From Leuconostoc gasicomitatum LMG 18811 (lineage in GTDB: Bacteria; Bacillota; Bacilli; Lactobacillales; Lactobacillaceae), in NCBI RefSeq assembly GCF_000196855.1, contig NC_014319.1, positions 1 to 64,000 of the forward strand: DNA of 64,000 bases, in the 5' to 3' direction. Made by a program: the position numbers and the translations under genes. Each line of letters starts with the position of its first letter. The stretch's first letter is position 1. The notes below the pieces were generated by a model. The model did not search any database. It saw only the letters and a program-made list of their open reading frames with translations, and had not been told where the DNA came from. Of this stretch, positions 12,411-20,870 are shown in pieces.

Positions 12411-13454
12411 ATGAAACGACGAACTAAAGTAACCTTAATTGTCACGAGTTGCGTTGTAGCTGTTGGTCTATTGGCAGCTACTGGGGTGACAACGTATCAT
12501 AAAATGACACACAAATCCGGTGCAACCGTCAAAACAGGTTATCAATCCTATACGGTGACCACTTCACCTGCTTTATCAATGTCAGGGAAAGTAGCTGCTA
12601 GCAAAACGCAAATGCTAAATACACCAACTGGTAAGCTACAACAAATTAATGTTAATAACGGTCAATCTGTTAAAAGCGGGGATATTTTGTTAACTGTAAC
12701 GAACACGGATATGCAAGAAGCAATTGACAATCAAAACGATGTGATTGCTAAGTCAAATCGTGCGATTAATGGTGCGACAAGTGCACTAAGAAATGCACAA
12801 CAGAGCTATAACCAAGCAGATCCGGAAGCTAAATCTGCACTAAAAGATGGTGTAACGCAAGCACAACAAGCGGTTACTGATGCAAATACAGATGCACAAG
12901 ATGCACAAAATAAGCTTGTTGATTTACAAAATAAACTGAATGTCAATTTAACGGCACCTTTTGATGGGATTGTTTCAGTGGATGATAATACAAAAGATGG
13001 TTTGCCTGCTTTAACAATGAACACTACTGAAAAGGTGTTGCAAGCAACAGTGTCAGAGTATGATTATAATAAGGTTCACAGTGGGGATAAAGTTACTGTT
13101 AGTGGTATTGATGGTACACCAAACCAAACAACAGCCATTGATAAAATTGAACAAATACCAGCAGAAAAAAGTAAAGGAACCACCTATTATCCATTTTCTG
13201 CTCATGTGAACGAAAACTTTTTATACGGACAAAGTGTGAAAGTGAAAGTGCCACAAAACGATCTTAAGGTGCCAAGTACTGCTGTTTATAAAGGCAATAT
13301 CTATAAAATAATTGATGGTAAAGCTAGTCGGGTTAACGCTGACGTTACTAAAACAGGGACAAGTTATATTGTTAAGTCAGGCGTCGCTAAGGATGAGAAG
13401 GTTGTCCTTAATCCAGATAGTCATTTAAAAAATGGTGAAGCAATCAATGATTAA
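12411..13454 (+). CDS. MacA-like membrane fusion/periplasmic adaptor protein
   Basis: This 347 aa HlyD/MacA-family adaptor has an N-terminal membrane anchor (residues 7-28) and a biotinyl-lipoyl-like beta domain split around a helical hairpin. The strands run from GKLQQINVNNGQSVKSGDILLTV to LTAPFDGIVSVDDNTKDGLPA, and the intervening coiled coil at 100-175 is rich in Ala and Gln. It connects a MacB-type ABC permease to its extracellular substrate. GAGGGGAG precedes the ATG. The next gene overlaps its end by 8 bases. Family relatives export peptides, bacteriocins or drugs; the substrate here is unknown. Confidence 0.9.
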   Translation: MKRRTKVTLIVTSCVVAVGLLAATGVTTYHKMTHKSGATVKTGYQSYTVTTSPALSMSGKVAASKTQMLNTPTGKLQQINVNNGQSVKSGDILLTVTNTDMQEAIDNQNDVIAKSNRAINGATSALRNAQQSYNQADPEAKSALKDGVTQAQQAVTDANTDAQDAQNKLVDLQNKLNVNLTAPFDGIVSVDDNTKDGLPALTMNTTEKVLQATVSEYDYNKVHSGDKVTVSGIDGTPNQTTAIDKIEQIPAEKSKGTTYYPFSAHVNENFLYGQSVKVKVPQNDLKVPSTAVYKGNIYKIIDGKASRVNADVTKTGTSYIVKSGVAKDEKVVLNPDSHLKNGEAIND

Positions 13455-14136
13455 TTTATCAGCGATTAGTAAAAGTTATCGTCAAGGTAATGATGATTAT
13501 CAAGTGTTACATGACATTAATTTGCGCATTCAAGCTGGTGAATTTGTGGCGATTATGGGGCCGTCTGGGTCAGGTAAATCAACTTTAATTAATATTATTG
13601 GGTTTTTGGATCAACATTTTGATGGTGGTTATACATTTAATGATGTGGTTGTGAGTGAACTAAACCGTAAGCAACATGCGCAATTGCGTAATCAATCCGT
13701 TGGGTTTATATTTCAAAATTTCAAGCTCATTACAAACCAAAGTGTTGGTGAAAACGTTGGCTTACCGCTATTGTATGCTGGTATGAAGCGTCGAGATATT
13801 GTAGCGCGTGTTAATGAAGTCTTATCACAAGTGGGATTACCTGGTAGTTATCATAAATTGCCAAAAAATCTTTCTGGTGGGCAACAGCAGCGCGTGGCGA
13901 TTGCTCGCTCGATTGTGACAAAACCAAAATTTTTAGTGGCAGATGAGCCAACTGGTGCGTTGGATTCAGTTACTTCTGCAGAAATTATTGCGTTGTTTAA
14001 AGATTTGAATGATAATGGCACAACGGTTATTATGGTTACCCATGATGAACATGTTGCACGTGAAACAAATCGATTGATTAAAATATTAGATGGCCGAATA
14101 CAAAGTGATGAGGAGGTGCAACATGCAAATACGTGA
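13447..14136 (+). CDS. MacB-type ABC transporter ATPase
   Basis: This is the LolD/MacB-class ATPase, 229 aa from the ATG at 13447. An upstream in-frame ATG at 13432 is possible but MINLSAISKSY is the family-like start. Walker A is GPSGSGKSTLIN, the signature [15 protein letters not shown], and Walker B FLVADEPTGALDS, with H-loop VTHDEHVA. It overlaps both neighbours, so adaptor, ATPase and permease are tightly coupled. A parS-like 16-mer lies in its 3' part, where the protein reads HVARETN. Confidence 0.95.
   Translation: MINLSAISKSYRQGNDDYQVLHDINLRIQAGEFVAIMGPSGSGKSTLINIIGFLDQHFDGGYTFNDVVVSELNRKQHAQLRNQSVGFIFQNFKLITNQSVGENVGLPLLYAGMKRRDIVARVNEVLSQVGLPGSYHKLPKNLSGGQQQRVAIARSIVTKPKFLVADEPTGALDSVTSAEIIALFKDLNDNGTTVIMVTHDEHVARETNRLIKILDGRIQSDEEVQHANT
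14052..14067. promoter_or_regulatory. parS: Third parS-type site, inside the ABC ATPase gene
   Basis: TGTTGCACGTGAAACA matches the degenerate parS consensus (TGTTNCACGTGAAACA) fully and the perfect palindrome at 15 of 16 bases. With the recF and gyrA sites it makes three within 10 kb of the origin. Confidence 0.75.
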
Positions 14137-15304
14137 ATTATTTGTGAGTGCTTTTCGATCACTATTATCTAACAAACGTCGTAGTATATTGACTATGATT
14201 GGCATTATTATTGGTATTGCTTCCGTGATCACCATTTTAGCACTGGGAGATGGCGCTCGTGTGGCGATGATGAAAAATTTGCAGGCTAGTAGCAGTGGTC
14301 AACAATCGACTGAAATTACTTTTGCGCCAAAAGATGAGAGCAAAGTGGCTGGTTTCAGCGATGATGATTTGAATCGCATACGTGAAAATAATAAAGTCAG
14401 TCATGTTAGTGTACAATCAGATGATCATGGCATTTTATCAACTGAAGGGTTAGTCAATGGTAAAACAATATCGCCAGTTGTTTATTTAAGTCAAAGTGCT
14501 AATAATGATCATTTAATTTCAGGTCATGGTATTAGTAAAAGAGATAGCCTGGTTAGCAATCCAGTAGCCTTAGTGAGTCAATCCATGGCCAAAAGAGGGT
14601 ATCAAAGTGCAAATAATGCGTTGAATGCTGGTATTGAATTAAATGGCACGACATACACAATTGTTGGTATCATTAGTAATGATGCCATGCGTGGGAGTTA
14701 TAATAACTATGATGTCGTTGTGCCACGCCAAGTGTTTGAGGCGAACAATGCCAACATTTCGGCCAACACATTGAAATTAACATTTGCTGCTGGGGTGAAT
14801 GTCTCTAAAGAAACCCAGAAAATTACGGATCAATTGAATAGTACGGGTTCACAACATAACGCCGGGAATTATCAATTTTATGATATGGCTGCCATGTTGA
14901 AGGGTGTTAGTGCCGTGATTAAGGGTATCACGTACTTCATTGTTGCTGTGGCAGGAATTTCGTTGTTTATTGCTGGTATTGGTGTGATGAACATGATGTA
15001 TATTGCTGTGAGTGAGCGTACTCAAGAAATTGGTATTCGTATGGCAGTGGGGGCTTCTCAGCAACAAATTTTATGGCAATTTTTGATAGAGGCAGTGATG
15101 TTAACTTTGAGTGGGGGTATGATTGGTTATCTTGCTGGTCTAGGAATTGCCATGGGCGTTTCTGCTTTCTTACCATTTAAAGCTAGCGTGTCTATATCCA
15201 CATTCTTGTTAGCATTTGGCACATCAACCATTGTTGGCTTAGTGTTTGGTATATTACCAGCTAAAACAGCAAGTAATAAGAATTTGATTGATATTTTGAG
15301 ATAA
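14123..15304 (+). CDS. MacB-type ABC permease
   Basis: This 393 aa protein has the FtsX/MacB plan: one N-terminal helix (residues 20-42, ILTMIGIIIGIASVITILALGDG), a large extracellular MacB_PCD domain (about 45-270), then three C-terminal helices with the conserved AVSERTQEIGIRMAVGAS loop. The ATG at 14123 has AGGAGG 7 bases upstream and overlaps the ATPase gene by 14 bases. It would form the mechanotransmission channel of a tripartite-like pump with the adaptor and ATPase. Substrate unknown. A terminator follows. Confidence 0.94.
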   Translation: MQIRELFVSAFRSLLSNKRRSILTMIGIIIGIASVITILALGDGARVAMMKNLQASSSGQQSTEITFAPKDESKVAGFSDDDLNRIRENNKVSHVSVQSDDHGILSTEGLVNGKTISPVVYLSQSANNDHLISGHGISKRDSLVSNPVALVSQSMAKRGYQSANNALNAGIELNGTTYTIVGIISNDAMRGSYNNYDVVVPRQVFEANNANISANTLKLTFAAGVNVSKETQKITDQLNSTGSQHNAGNYQFYDMAAMLKGVSAVIKGITYFIVAVAGISLFIAGIGVMNMMYIAVSERTQEIGIRMAVGASQQQILWQFLIEAVMLTLSGGMIGYLAGLGIAMGVSAFLPFKASVSISTFLLAFGTSTIVGLVFGILPAKTASNKNLIDILR

Positions 15305-15336
15305 CGACAGGTGGGCACAAAATGCTTTCTTAATTT

Positions 15337-15377
15337 AAAAAACGCATAACTAGCATCTGCTAGTTATGCGTTTTTTA
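15337..15377. terminator. Terminator after the MacAB-like operon
   Basis: AAAACGCATAACTAGCA and its near complement TGCTAGTTATGCGTTTT form a long stem with a tiny loop, then a T run. Confidence 0.92.
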
Positions 15378-15471
15378 TTGATACTATTTAAATTAATTGC
15401 GAAACAAAAACATCGTATTTATGATTGATTAATGGTACGGATTTTCTGTAAGCTTTTCTTATTTATTGCAG

Positions 15472-15870
15472 TTATTTTTTGGTTGCTCTAATCGCGGCTT
15501 GATTTTGTTGATAAGGAGCAATTGCTTGTTTTAAATGTTCTTTTTGGTCAGCTGTCATAGGATCATTTTCGTTTAAAAGTGTAACTGTTTTGGTATCTGA
15601 ATGATATATTTTAACGATTCGTTCTTTGCCATAGTAGGAAGTGAAATCCCCGCCACCACTGACATTATTGTTTCCTTCAGAAGCAATGTCAGCGGAAGAT
15701 AAGTTCGATTCGTTATTTTTTGAGGTATCTGCGGATGAAGATCTTTGAGAAGGCAACATAGTTGTAGTAACAGGTTTTTTATTTCTCTGACTTTCGATTA
15801 GCAGAACAACGATCAAAGCACACACAATTAGTAGAACAAGAAAATAAATAAATTTTTTCGCCTTAATCAT
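15472..15870 (-). CDS. Membrane-anchored extracellular protein of unknown function
   Basis: This 132 aa protein has an N-terminal helix (residues 6-27, IYFLVLLIVCALIVVLLI) followed by a Ser/Asn-rich, low-complexity linker (40-80) and a small soluble end. It has no LPXTG motif or recognisable lipobox, since the Cys lies inside the helix. I do not recognise a domain. Its ATGA start overlaps the stop of the upstream frameshifted gene, suggesting they formed one operon. Its partner's decay may leave it without function. Confidence 0.6.
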   Translation of the reverse strand: MIKAKKFIYFLVLLIVCALIVVLLIESQRNKKPVTTTMLPSQRSSSADTSKNNESNLSSADIASEGNNNVSGGGDFTSYYGKERIVKIYHSDTKTVTLLNENDPMTADQKEHLKQAIAPYQQNQAAIRATKK

Positions 15871-16142
15871 CGATTAACAACCTCATAATATGAGTTAGCA
15901 GCAGGATTATATGAGTAAAATGTTTTCATGGAATTGTAGTCGTAACCACTATTAAAATATTGGGATGAACCAGCAGACAGGTGGATTGCCTTGGCAGAAT
16001 TGTATATCCAAGTTTGGCTTGCTTCTGATACGTTACCGACAATACTGTGTTGAAATCTGAATAGAAAACGTATCTCGCAAACCGCCAGCCTATGCCTTTT
16101 ATTTTTTGCAGCACCGTCTGTTGTGCGGTTGATTTTTATCAT
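15867..16142 (-). pseudogene. Frameshifted remnant of a secreted-type protein gene
   Basis: The reading frame that ends NSYYEVVNR at 15867 gives protein-like sequence only from about GNVSEASQTWIYNSAKAI onward. The better N-terminal sequence, KIKGIGWRFARYVFYSDFN, lies in the next frame, which points to a frameshift near 16040. No ribosome site precedes the ATG at 16142. The Ser/Tyr/Asn-rich text and the anchored partner gene suggest an exported protein. A distant resemblance to matrixin-type proteins is only an impression; the metal-binding part is absent. Confidence 0.5.
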
Positions 16143-16173
16143 TTTTCATATTTTTATACGCGCACGTTATACA

Positions 16174-16515
16174 TTAGAGTTGTTTTTGCATGTTTATGTC
16201 TGTTATGTTGAATCCGCTTTTTTGATAAGTTTTATAAATTTCGAAGTCAAAGATAAACGCAGTTGATGCATTCTCATTATCAGTACCGAACCAGATATAA
16301 CCGATTATTTCTGAATTTTTGAAAATTGAGTAGAAAAAAGTGTCTGGCGTTGCAAGCCCATTTGGTAATAACCGATCATAAGTTAATTGTGAATTTTTTT
16401 GAGCAGTTTCTGCTGTCCAAGTGCCAGCTGCGATCTTTTCTGTGGCGTATTCATTGACTGCAAAATCCATGTATTTTTGAAAATGATTAGGAGACATTGG
16501 CATAATTTTTAACAT
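16174..16515 (-). pseudogene. GNAT acetyltransferase with internal deletion
   Basis: The 113 aa product keeps the N-terminal part of a GNAT N-acetyltransferase (MLKIMPMSPNHFQKYMDFAV through FFYSIFKNSEIIGYIWFG and FIFDFEIYKTYQ) and the typical C-terminal end (SGFNITDINMQKQL). The roughly 40-50 residues between them, which include motif A with the acetyl-CoA pyrophosphate loop, are missing. This looks like an in-frame internal deletion, so no activity is expected. Usual length would be about 160 aa. Confidence 0.65.
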
Positions 16516-16638
16516 GAGTTTGTTCCTCTGAAAACAAGTATTTTACTAAGTATAGCATACTGATTTGAAATATTATGACATGTCATGTGACCAATAGTCA
16601 TCGATAGTATGCTTCATTGTAATTGGTATCAATCAAAA

Positions 16639-17137
16639 TTAAACATAAATCGAAATAACACGGGAATCAGCCGATTTGTATCCTTGCTTTTTTTCTTCCT
16701 GTCTTTTGATATGGTGTACTAATTGTCTAGTTAAATCAGACGCCTTTTTCTTGTAGCCTAATGAGGTATATATATTTATTGCTGTGCGAACGCGCTGTTC
16801 GCCTTTTTCAATGTGGCCTGCTTCAATGTCATACCAACCTTTATTAAACATTAATGTTATTTTTTCAGTTATATCTATATGATCTATTAAGTATTTTTCT
16901 GCAATGATTAATAATTGCTGAGCAGCTGAAAGATCTTCATATACAAGCGTCGAAAAGGATGTCCAAATGACATGCATCAATTGTGATTGAACATTTAATG
17001 CAAGTAGAGTTAGAAAAAATATTTATTTTAAAATATTTAGTATGGTCAGCCGCCTTAAATAAAATTAGTCTAAAGTACCTACTTAATGATAATAAAATAT
17101 ATTTGACAAACGTTAGTGAAAAATATATACTTGAAAT
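16639..17137 (-). pseudogene. Rgg/MutR-type regulator remnant (C-terminal part, frameshifted)
   Basis: The open part (16639-16980) encodes the TPR-like C-terminal domain of Rgg/MutR peptide-responsive regulators: LSAAQQLLIIAEKYLIDHID, LMFNKGWYDIEAGHIEKGEQ, TAINIYTSLGYKKKASDL. The frame continues upstream without a start (IFFLTLLALNVQSQ) to an in-frame stop near 17025. Further Rgg-like text may continue in another frame to about 17137. The N-terminal HTH is gone, so it cannot bind DNA. It lies beside a small-peptide/ABC locus, the usual Rgg neighbourhood. Confidence 0.6.
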
Positions 17138-17238
17138 CTATTGTTTGTCGCAATCATGCATCATTCAACGGGGATGCTCTACCAAATAGTAATGGGTATA
17201 ATGTACGTTTAATCGATGGTAACGCTAAAGGACAATAA
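17116..17238 (+). CDS. Possible small peptide or 3' gene fragment before the ABC operon
   Basis: A GTG-started frame encodes 40 aa, MKNIYLKSIVCRNHASFNGD then ALPNSNGYNVRLIDGNAKGQ, and ends just before a terminator. No ribosome site is visible, and it overlaps the upstream end of the Rgg remnant on the other strand. It may be a peptide precursor for the ABC genes that follow, or only the 3' end of a deleted gene. I favour the fragment but cannot decide. Confidence 0.25.
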   Translation: MKNIYLKSIVCRNHASFNGDALPNSNGYNVRLIDGNAKGQ

Positions 17239-17246
17239 ATATTTAA

Positions 17247-17277
17247 AAAAATGTACGCTTTCAAGCGTACTTTTTTA
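17247..17277 (+). terminator. Terminator before the four-gene ABC operon
   Basis: GTACGCTT and AAGCGTAC pair around TC, with six Ts following. It ends plus-strand transcription before 17297. Confidence 0.85.
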
Positions 17278-17296
17278 GTTAGTGATGAGGAAAATT

Positions 17297-18106
17297 ATGT
17301 CGAAACGAGTTCTTTTTTATTTAATAACCATTTTTTTTGTTTTTGGAGGGATAGTCACCATAGAAACCTTGCTGGCTATTTTTGAAGCTAATACATTGCC
17401 ACACAATGCTTTGAATACATCTAATACATTTTATATGCTTCAATTTGGTAATGTTTCTGAGATAGTTAGTATACTTATGTTAATCATGATACCAATTAGT
17501 GGGTCATTATTATTTACCTATATCAAGAACAATAATTATTTTTATAGTTTTATCCAAAGACATAGTTACAAAAAGTTTTTATCCAAAGCACTTATTGTGA
17601 CTTTTTTAACAGCTTTTATTTTTTCACTAGTTATCCTATTGTATCAACTGCTATTAATTAGTTTGAGTATTCACCCATTGGATTGGGGAAATATTGATGC
17701 TAAGAACGTCATATCAGGGGTGGCAATGTTTGATGATGGCAACCTGAGTTCTACGGTTAAATTTATCCTACTATCGTCATTTGGTTGGGGAATATATGCT
17801 AATTTGGTGTTTTCAATAGGCCTTTTTATCAAAAAAAATGCAATCAATATTATTAGTGGTGGCATAATTGGAAGTAGTTTAATTATTGTGCCTGCTTTAG
17901 TCAGTCATCTCTTTCAAGGTACTTTATTAAAAATGGTATACATAGTATCCTTGCCAACTTTAATTGCACCTGGACAAATGAATGTCCAATATTTTGGGAA
18001 CCAAAATAAGCTATATCTTTATTTTGTTTTGTCAACTATGGTATATATGAGTTTGACTTTGGGCATCGTTTATTTTTGGATTAAGAAAAAACAAAAAGAG
18101 GGCTGA
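17297..18106 (+). CDS. ABC-2-like membrane subunit
   Basis: This 269 aa protein has six membrane segments (about residues 6-27, 52-75, 96-119, 155-177, 183-205, 237-260), the layout of ABC-2-type permeases. The ATG at 17297 follows TGAGG by 6 bases; an earlier GTG at 17282 has no such site. It is first of four closely spaced genes with a second membrane protein, an ATPase and a third membrane protein. Such sets often export or give immunity to peptides. The family is not recognised precisely. Confidence 0.75.
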   Translation: MSKRVLFYLITIFFVFGGIVTIETLLAIFEANTLPHNALNTSNTFYMLQFGNVSEIVSILMLIMIPISGSLLFTYIKNNNYFYSFIQRHSYKKFLSKALIVTFLTAFIFSLVILLYQLLLISLSIHPLDWGNIDAKNVISGVAMFDDGNLSSTVKFILLSSFGWGIYANLVFSIGLFIKKNAINIISGGIIGSSLIIVPALVSHLFQGTLLKMVYIVSLPTLIAPGQMNVQYFGNQNKLYLYFVLSTMVYMSLTLGIVYFWIKKKQKEG

Positions 18107-18110
18107 TGAC

Positions 18111-18692
18111 ATGAAAAAAATGTCGTTTTCCAAGATATCATGGTCATTATTTTTTACAATAGTTATGATGTCATTTTTATCTGCAAGTAATGCCTTATTA
18201 CATACTTCTAAGGACAGTGATATTATACGTACGCAACTATATTCAAATTTCTCGGTCATATTCACGCAGTCAATGTTGTTACTACTAATGTCTTGGCAAG
18301 TATTAAATTTCAGAGCCATTAATTTTCTAGTAGCAATTAGAGGGCAATCTGAAAAAATTCAAAAACAAATGATCAAGACAATTATTTTTGAGGTAATCAT
18401 TTATTTTAGTTTCTATTATGGATCGTTTATGTTGAGTGGCAATATATGGTTTAAAGATGGTTATGTATTAATAGGTATTATGATATTACTCATGCGTGCG
18501 TTTATAATCTTATTTTTAGGCATGATTATAACCAGTTTATATCGTGGTCAGCATATAGCTATTATTATTGTCGCTGTTCAACTTAGTAATTTTGTTTATC
18601 ACTTTTTTTTGGAAACAAAGATACTATTGGTACAATATAGTCCATTATATGATCCAATATATCGCGCACTACATCATATTTATAACATATAA
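18111..18692 (+). CDS. Second membrane subunit of the ABC operon
   Basis: This 193 aa protein has four to five membrane helices (about residues 10-30, 50-72, 92-112, 118-140, 148-168). It starts 4 bases after the previous gene, with the ATG preceded by GAGGGCTG. I do not recognise a family. Size and position suggest it pairs with the first membrane subunit to form a heteromeric channel driven by the ATPase downstream. Confidence 0.75.
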   Translation: MKKMSFSKISWSLFFTIVMMSFLSASNALLHTSKDSDIIRTQLYSNFSVIFTQSMLLLLMSWQVLNFRAINFLVAIRGQSEKIQKQMIKTIIFEVIIYFSFYYGSFMLSGNIWFKDGYVLIGIMILLMRAFIILFLGMIITSLYRGQHIAIIIVAVQLSNFVYHFFLETKILLVQYSPLYDPIYRALHHIYNI

Positions 18693-18712
18693 GTTACAAT
18701 TGGAGAAAATTC

Positions 18713-19312
18713 ATGCTTAAAGTTAATCATATTGCAAAATCATTTAAAGGCAAATCAGTATTAAATAATGTTTCTTTCGAGGTTAATGAGGGACAATTAG
18801 TACATATTTCTGGTGCCAATGGCTCTGGTAAATCTACGTTATTTAAAATAATTGCTAAAGTACTTTTACCCGATTCTGGGGCTATCACAATAATCGAATC
18901 AGCAAAAATAGGTGCACTGATTGAAAATCCTGGTTTTTTAGAATTTGAAACTGGTTTAGCTAATCTTCGATTTTTGGCTAAACTAAATCATAACTATGAT
19001 GAAAAAAAAGTGTGTGAGCTAATGGAAAGGTTTGCGTTGGATCCTAATAATAGGCAGCCGGTTTCAAAATATTCGGTGGGTATGCGACAAAAATTAGGAA
19101 TTATACAAGCAGTTATGGAAGATCAAAGTATTATTTTGCTTGATGAGCCTACAAGAGGTCTTGATACAGATAGTATTGACCAATTTATTGATTTATTAAA
19201 AATTTTGCAAGCTAAGAACAAACTTGTTATTGTCGCTAGTCATGATTACATTGAGGGCATCAAGTATGATACCTTGTTTACTCTAAAAAATGGCACGCTG
19301 TCTTATGGCTAG
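18713..19312 (+). CDS. ABC transporter ATPase (peptide/immunity-type operon)
   Basis: This compact 199 aa ATPase has Walker A GANGSGKSTLFKII, signature KYSVGMRQKLGIIQAV, Walker B SIILLDEPTRGLDTD and H-loop VASHDYIEG. The VSKYSVGMRQKL signature is typical of ABC-2 exporters of the CcmA/BcrA class, including those giving self-immunity to bacteriocins and lantibiotics. TTGGAGAAAA precedes the ATG. It has no second nucleotide-binding domain. Confidence 0.9.
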   Translation: MLKVNHIAKSFKGKSVLNNVSFEVNEGQLVHISGANGSGKSTLFKIIAKVLLPDSGAITIIESAKIGALIENPGFLEFETGLANLRFLAKLNHNYDEKKVCELMERFALDPNNRQPVSKYSVGMRQKLGIIQAVMEDQSIILLDEPTRGLDTDSIDQFIDLLKILQAKNKLVIVASHDYIEGIKYDTLFTLKNGTLSYG

Positions 19313-19799
19313 AAAACTTTATTTTTGGATTTATTTCTCTATAGTATTCATAGTAATTAGATTTGTACCAACTTATTTACCGCTAATAACGAATCATCAA
19401 CAAGCAGGTTTGGTATTTGACTTTACTGCGAAGCCTTTTTATTTGTTAATGGTCAGTATATTGAATTTACTTTTTGACTATGTTTCGTTAATCATGCCAG
19501 TAATGGAATTACTATCAATTCAAATTTTTTTATTAGTTAGAAAACCAAGTCTACGTAGTCAATTTAAAGGCTATGTGCCAATTATTTTACATTATTTTGT
19601 GCCCTACGTTTTAGTCAAAGCATTTGTTCTTTCTACTGAAAGGAGTATGTCAGTTTTAGTATGGATAGGAATATCTATTGTTACTTGGGTGATACTACTG
19701 GTATTTCTGATTAATCAACGCTATAGTTACGCAAAAGTGGCCACTATAATTTTAACAACACTTATTTTCAGTCGTATTTTGGCGACTATAATGTTTTAA
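19305..19799 (+). CDS. Third membrane protein of the ABC operon
   Basis: This 164 aa protein with five predicted helices overlaps the ATPase by 8 bases. The ATG at 19305 is chosen; one at 19290 in frame adds five residues, and neither has a clear ribosome site, so translation is probably coupled to the ATPase gene. No family is recognised. A bidirectional terminator follows. Confidence 0.65.
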   Translation: MARKLYFWIYFSIVFIVIRFVPTYLPLITNHQQAGLVFDFTAKPFYLLMVSILNLLFDYVSLIMPVMELLSIQIFLLVRKPSLRSQFKGYVPIILHYFVPYVLVKAFVLSTERSMSVLVWIGISIVTWVILLVFLINQRYSYAKVATIILTTLIFSRILATIMF

Positions 19800-19867
19800 G
19801 CAGTTTGAAATCAAGATTTTAAATTTCAGCAGTGATATCAAGCGTTATTATGATTAATAATTCAACA

Positions 19868-19908
19868 TAAAAAGGATTGCAAGAAATAAATCTGCAATCC
19901 TTTTTTTA
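19868..19908. terminator. Bidirectional terminator between convergent operons
   Basis: AAAAAGGATTGCA and TGCAATCCTTTTT pair around a 12-base loop; it serves the ABC operon and the nucleoside hydrolase operon. Confidence 0.9.
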
Positions 19909-19909
19909 T

Positions 19910-20869
19910 TTAAGCTTTTAACACAGCAATCATAAAGTCCATAAAATCACGGACAAATCGTTTAGCGTTGACGCTAACAGCAACATTTGTTGTTGTTGGT
20001 TCAAGCAACCGTTCGCGATCGCCTATTGTGCGGCCATAATCCTTTGTATCTTTATCGTAAGTGACGCGCATATTCAGGGGAATTGTCACGACATAACTTG
20101 GATCAATGGCTACGGCAACTGCCAATGGATCATGCAAGGCGGCACCACGATGATCGATGTCTAACCGATCATAGGCTTCAATATAGAAGTCCATGAGATC
20201 AGCATAAGCAGTACCAGCTTGTGTCCCTAATTCACGCCATTGTTGTGTATCTTTTTTGGTTAACAATGTACGCAGAGTGACATCTAAGCCAACCATCGTT
20301 AAGTTTTCTTGTGTTGTGAAAACAAGGTCTGCGGCCTCGGGATCTTGATTAATATTTGCTTCAGTGAAGGGCGTCACATTACCAGGCACTGTTAACGCAC
20401 CGCCCATTAATGTGGTATTACCAATCAAATGAGATATTTCAGGATCTATTTTCAAGGCTTTTGCCATGTTTGTCAAAGGACCAGTTGGGACATAAATCAA
20501 TTCATCTTGATATTTATGCGCCATGTCGATTAAAAATTGAATGCCACTTGTTTGTTCGATTTTGCGTGTTGCTGTTGCTAATGAGAGATTTCCCACGCCA
20601 TGCTCACCATGGATGGCTTTTGATATAGGCATCACATCAAAATGATCAGTCGTAGATGAATGTGATTCTCCTAAATAGACCGGCACATCATTTTCACCAA
20701 GTAAATGTAATAAATTGAGGGTGTTTTGTGCTGATGTTTCAACTAAAGTGTTACCATATGAGGCAATCACACCAATGAGATCAACCCGTGGGTCACATAT
20801 CGCTAATGCCAAGGCTAATGCATCATCAACACCAGTATCTAAATCTAAAATCATTTTTGTGGATGCCAT
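19910..20869 (-). CDS. Inosine/uridine-preferring nucleoside hydrolase (first paralogue)
   Basis: It splits ribonucleosides into base and ribose. The start at 20869 gives MASTKMILDLDTGVDDALAL, containing the calcium-binding aspartate cluster DLDTGVDDALA (family DxDxxxDD). Other family features are VPTGPLTNMAKAL, LMGGAL, the second metal region FTEANINQDPEAA and H in LHDPLAVAVAIDP. The 319 aa length is normal. GGAG precedes the ATG and the start lies 1 base after the stop of the second hydrolase gene, so the two are coupled in one operon behind nupC. Confidence 0.93.
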   Translation of the reverse strand: MASTKMILDLDTGVDDALALALAICDPRVDLIGVIASYGNTLVETSAQNTLNLLHLLGENDVPVYLGESHSSTTDHFDVMPISKAIHGEHGVGNLSLATATRKIEQTSGIQFLIDMAHKYQDELIYVPTGPLTNMAKALKIDPEISHLIGNTTLMGGALTVPGNVTPFTEANINQDPEAADLVFTTQENLTMVGLDVTLRTLLTKKDTQQWRELGTQAGTAYADLMDFYIEAYDRLDIDHRGAALHDPLAVAVAIDPSYVVTIPLNMRVTYDKDTKDYGRTIGDRERLLEPTTTNVAVSVNAKRFVRDFMDFMIAVLKA

Positions 20870-20870
20870 C

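Noticed and set aside
16983..17189. Plus-strand 68 aa frame
   Set aside because: It lies opposite the frame of the Rgg-type remnant, has no ribosome site and no recognisable text; treated as antisense to that remnant.
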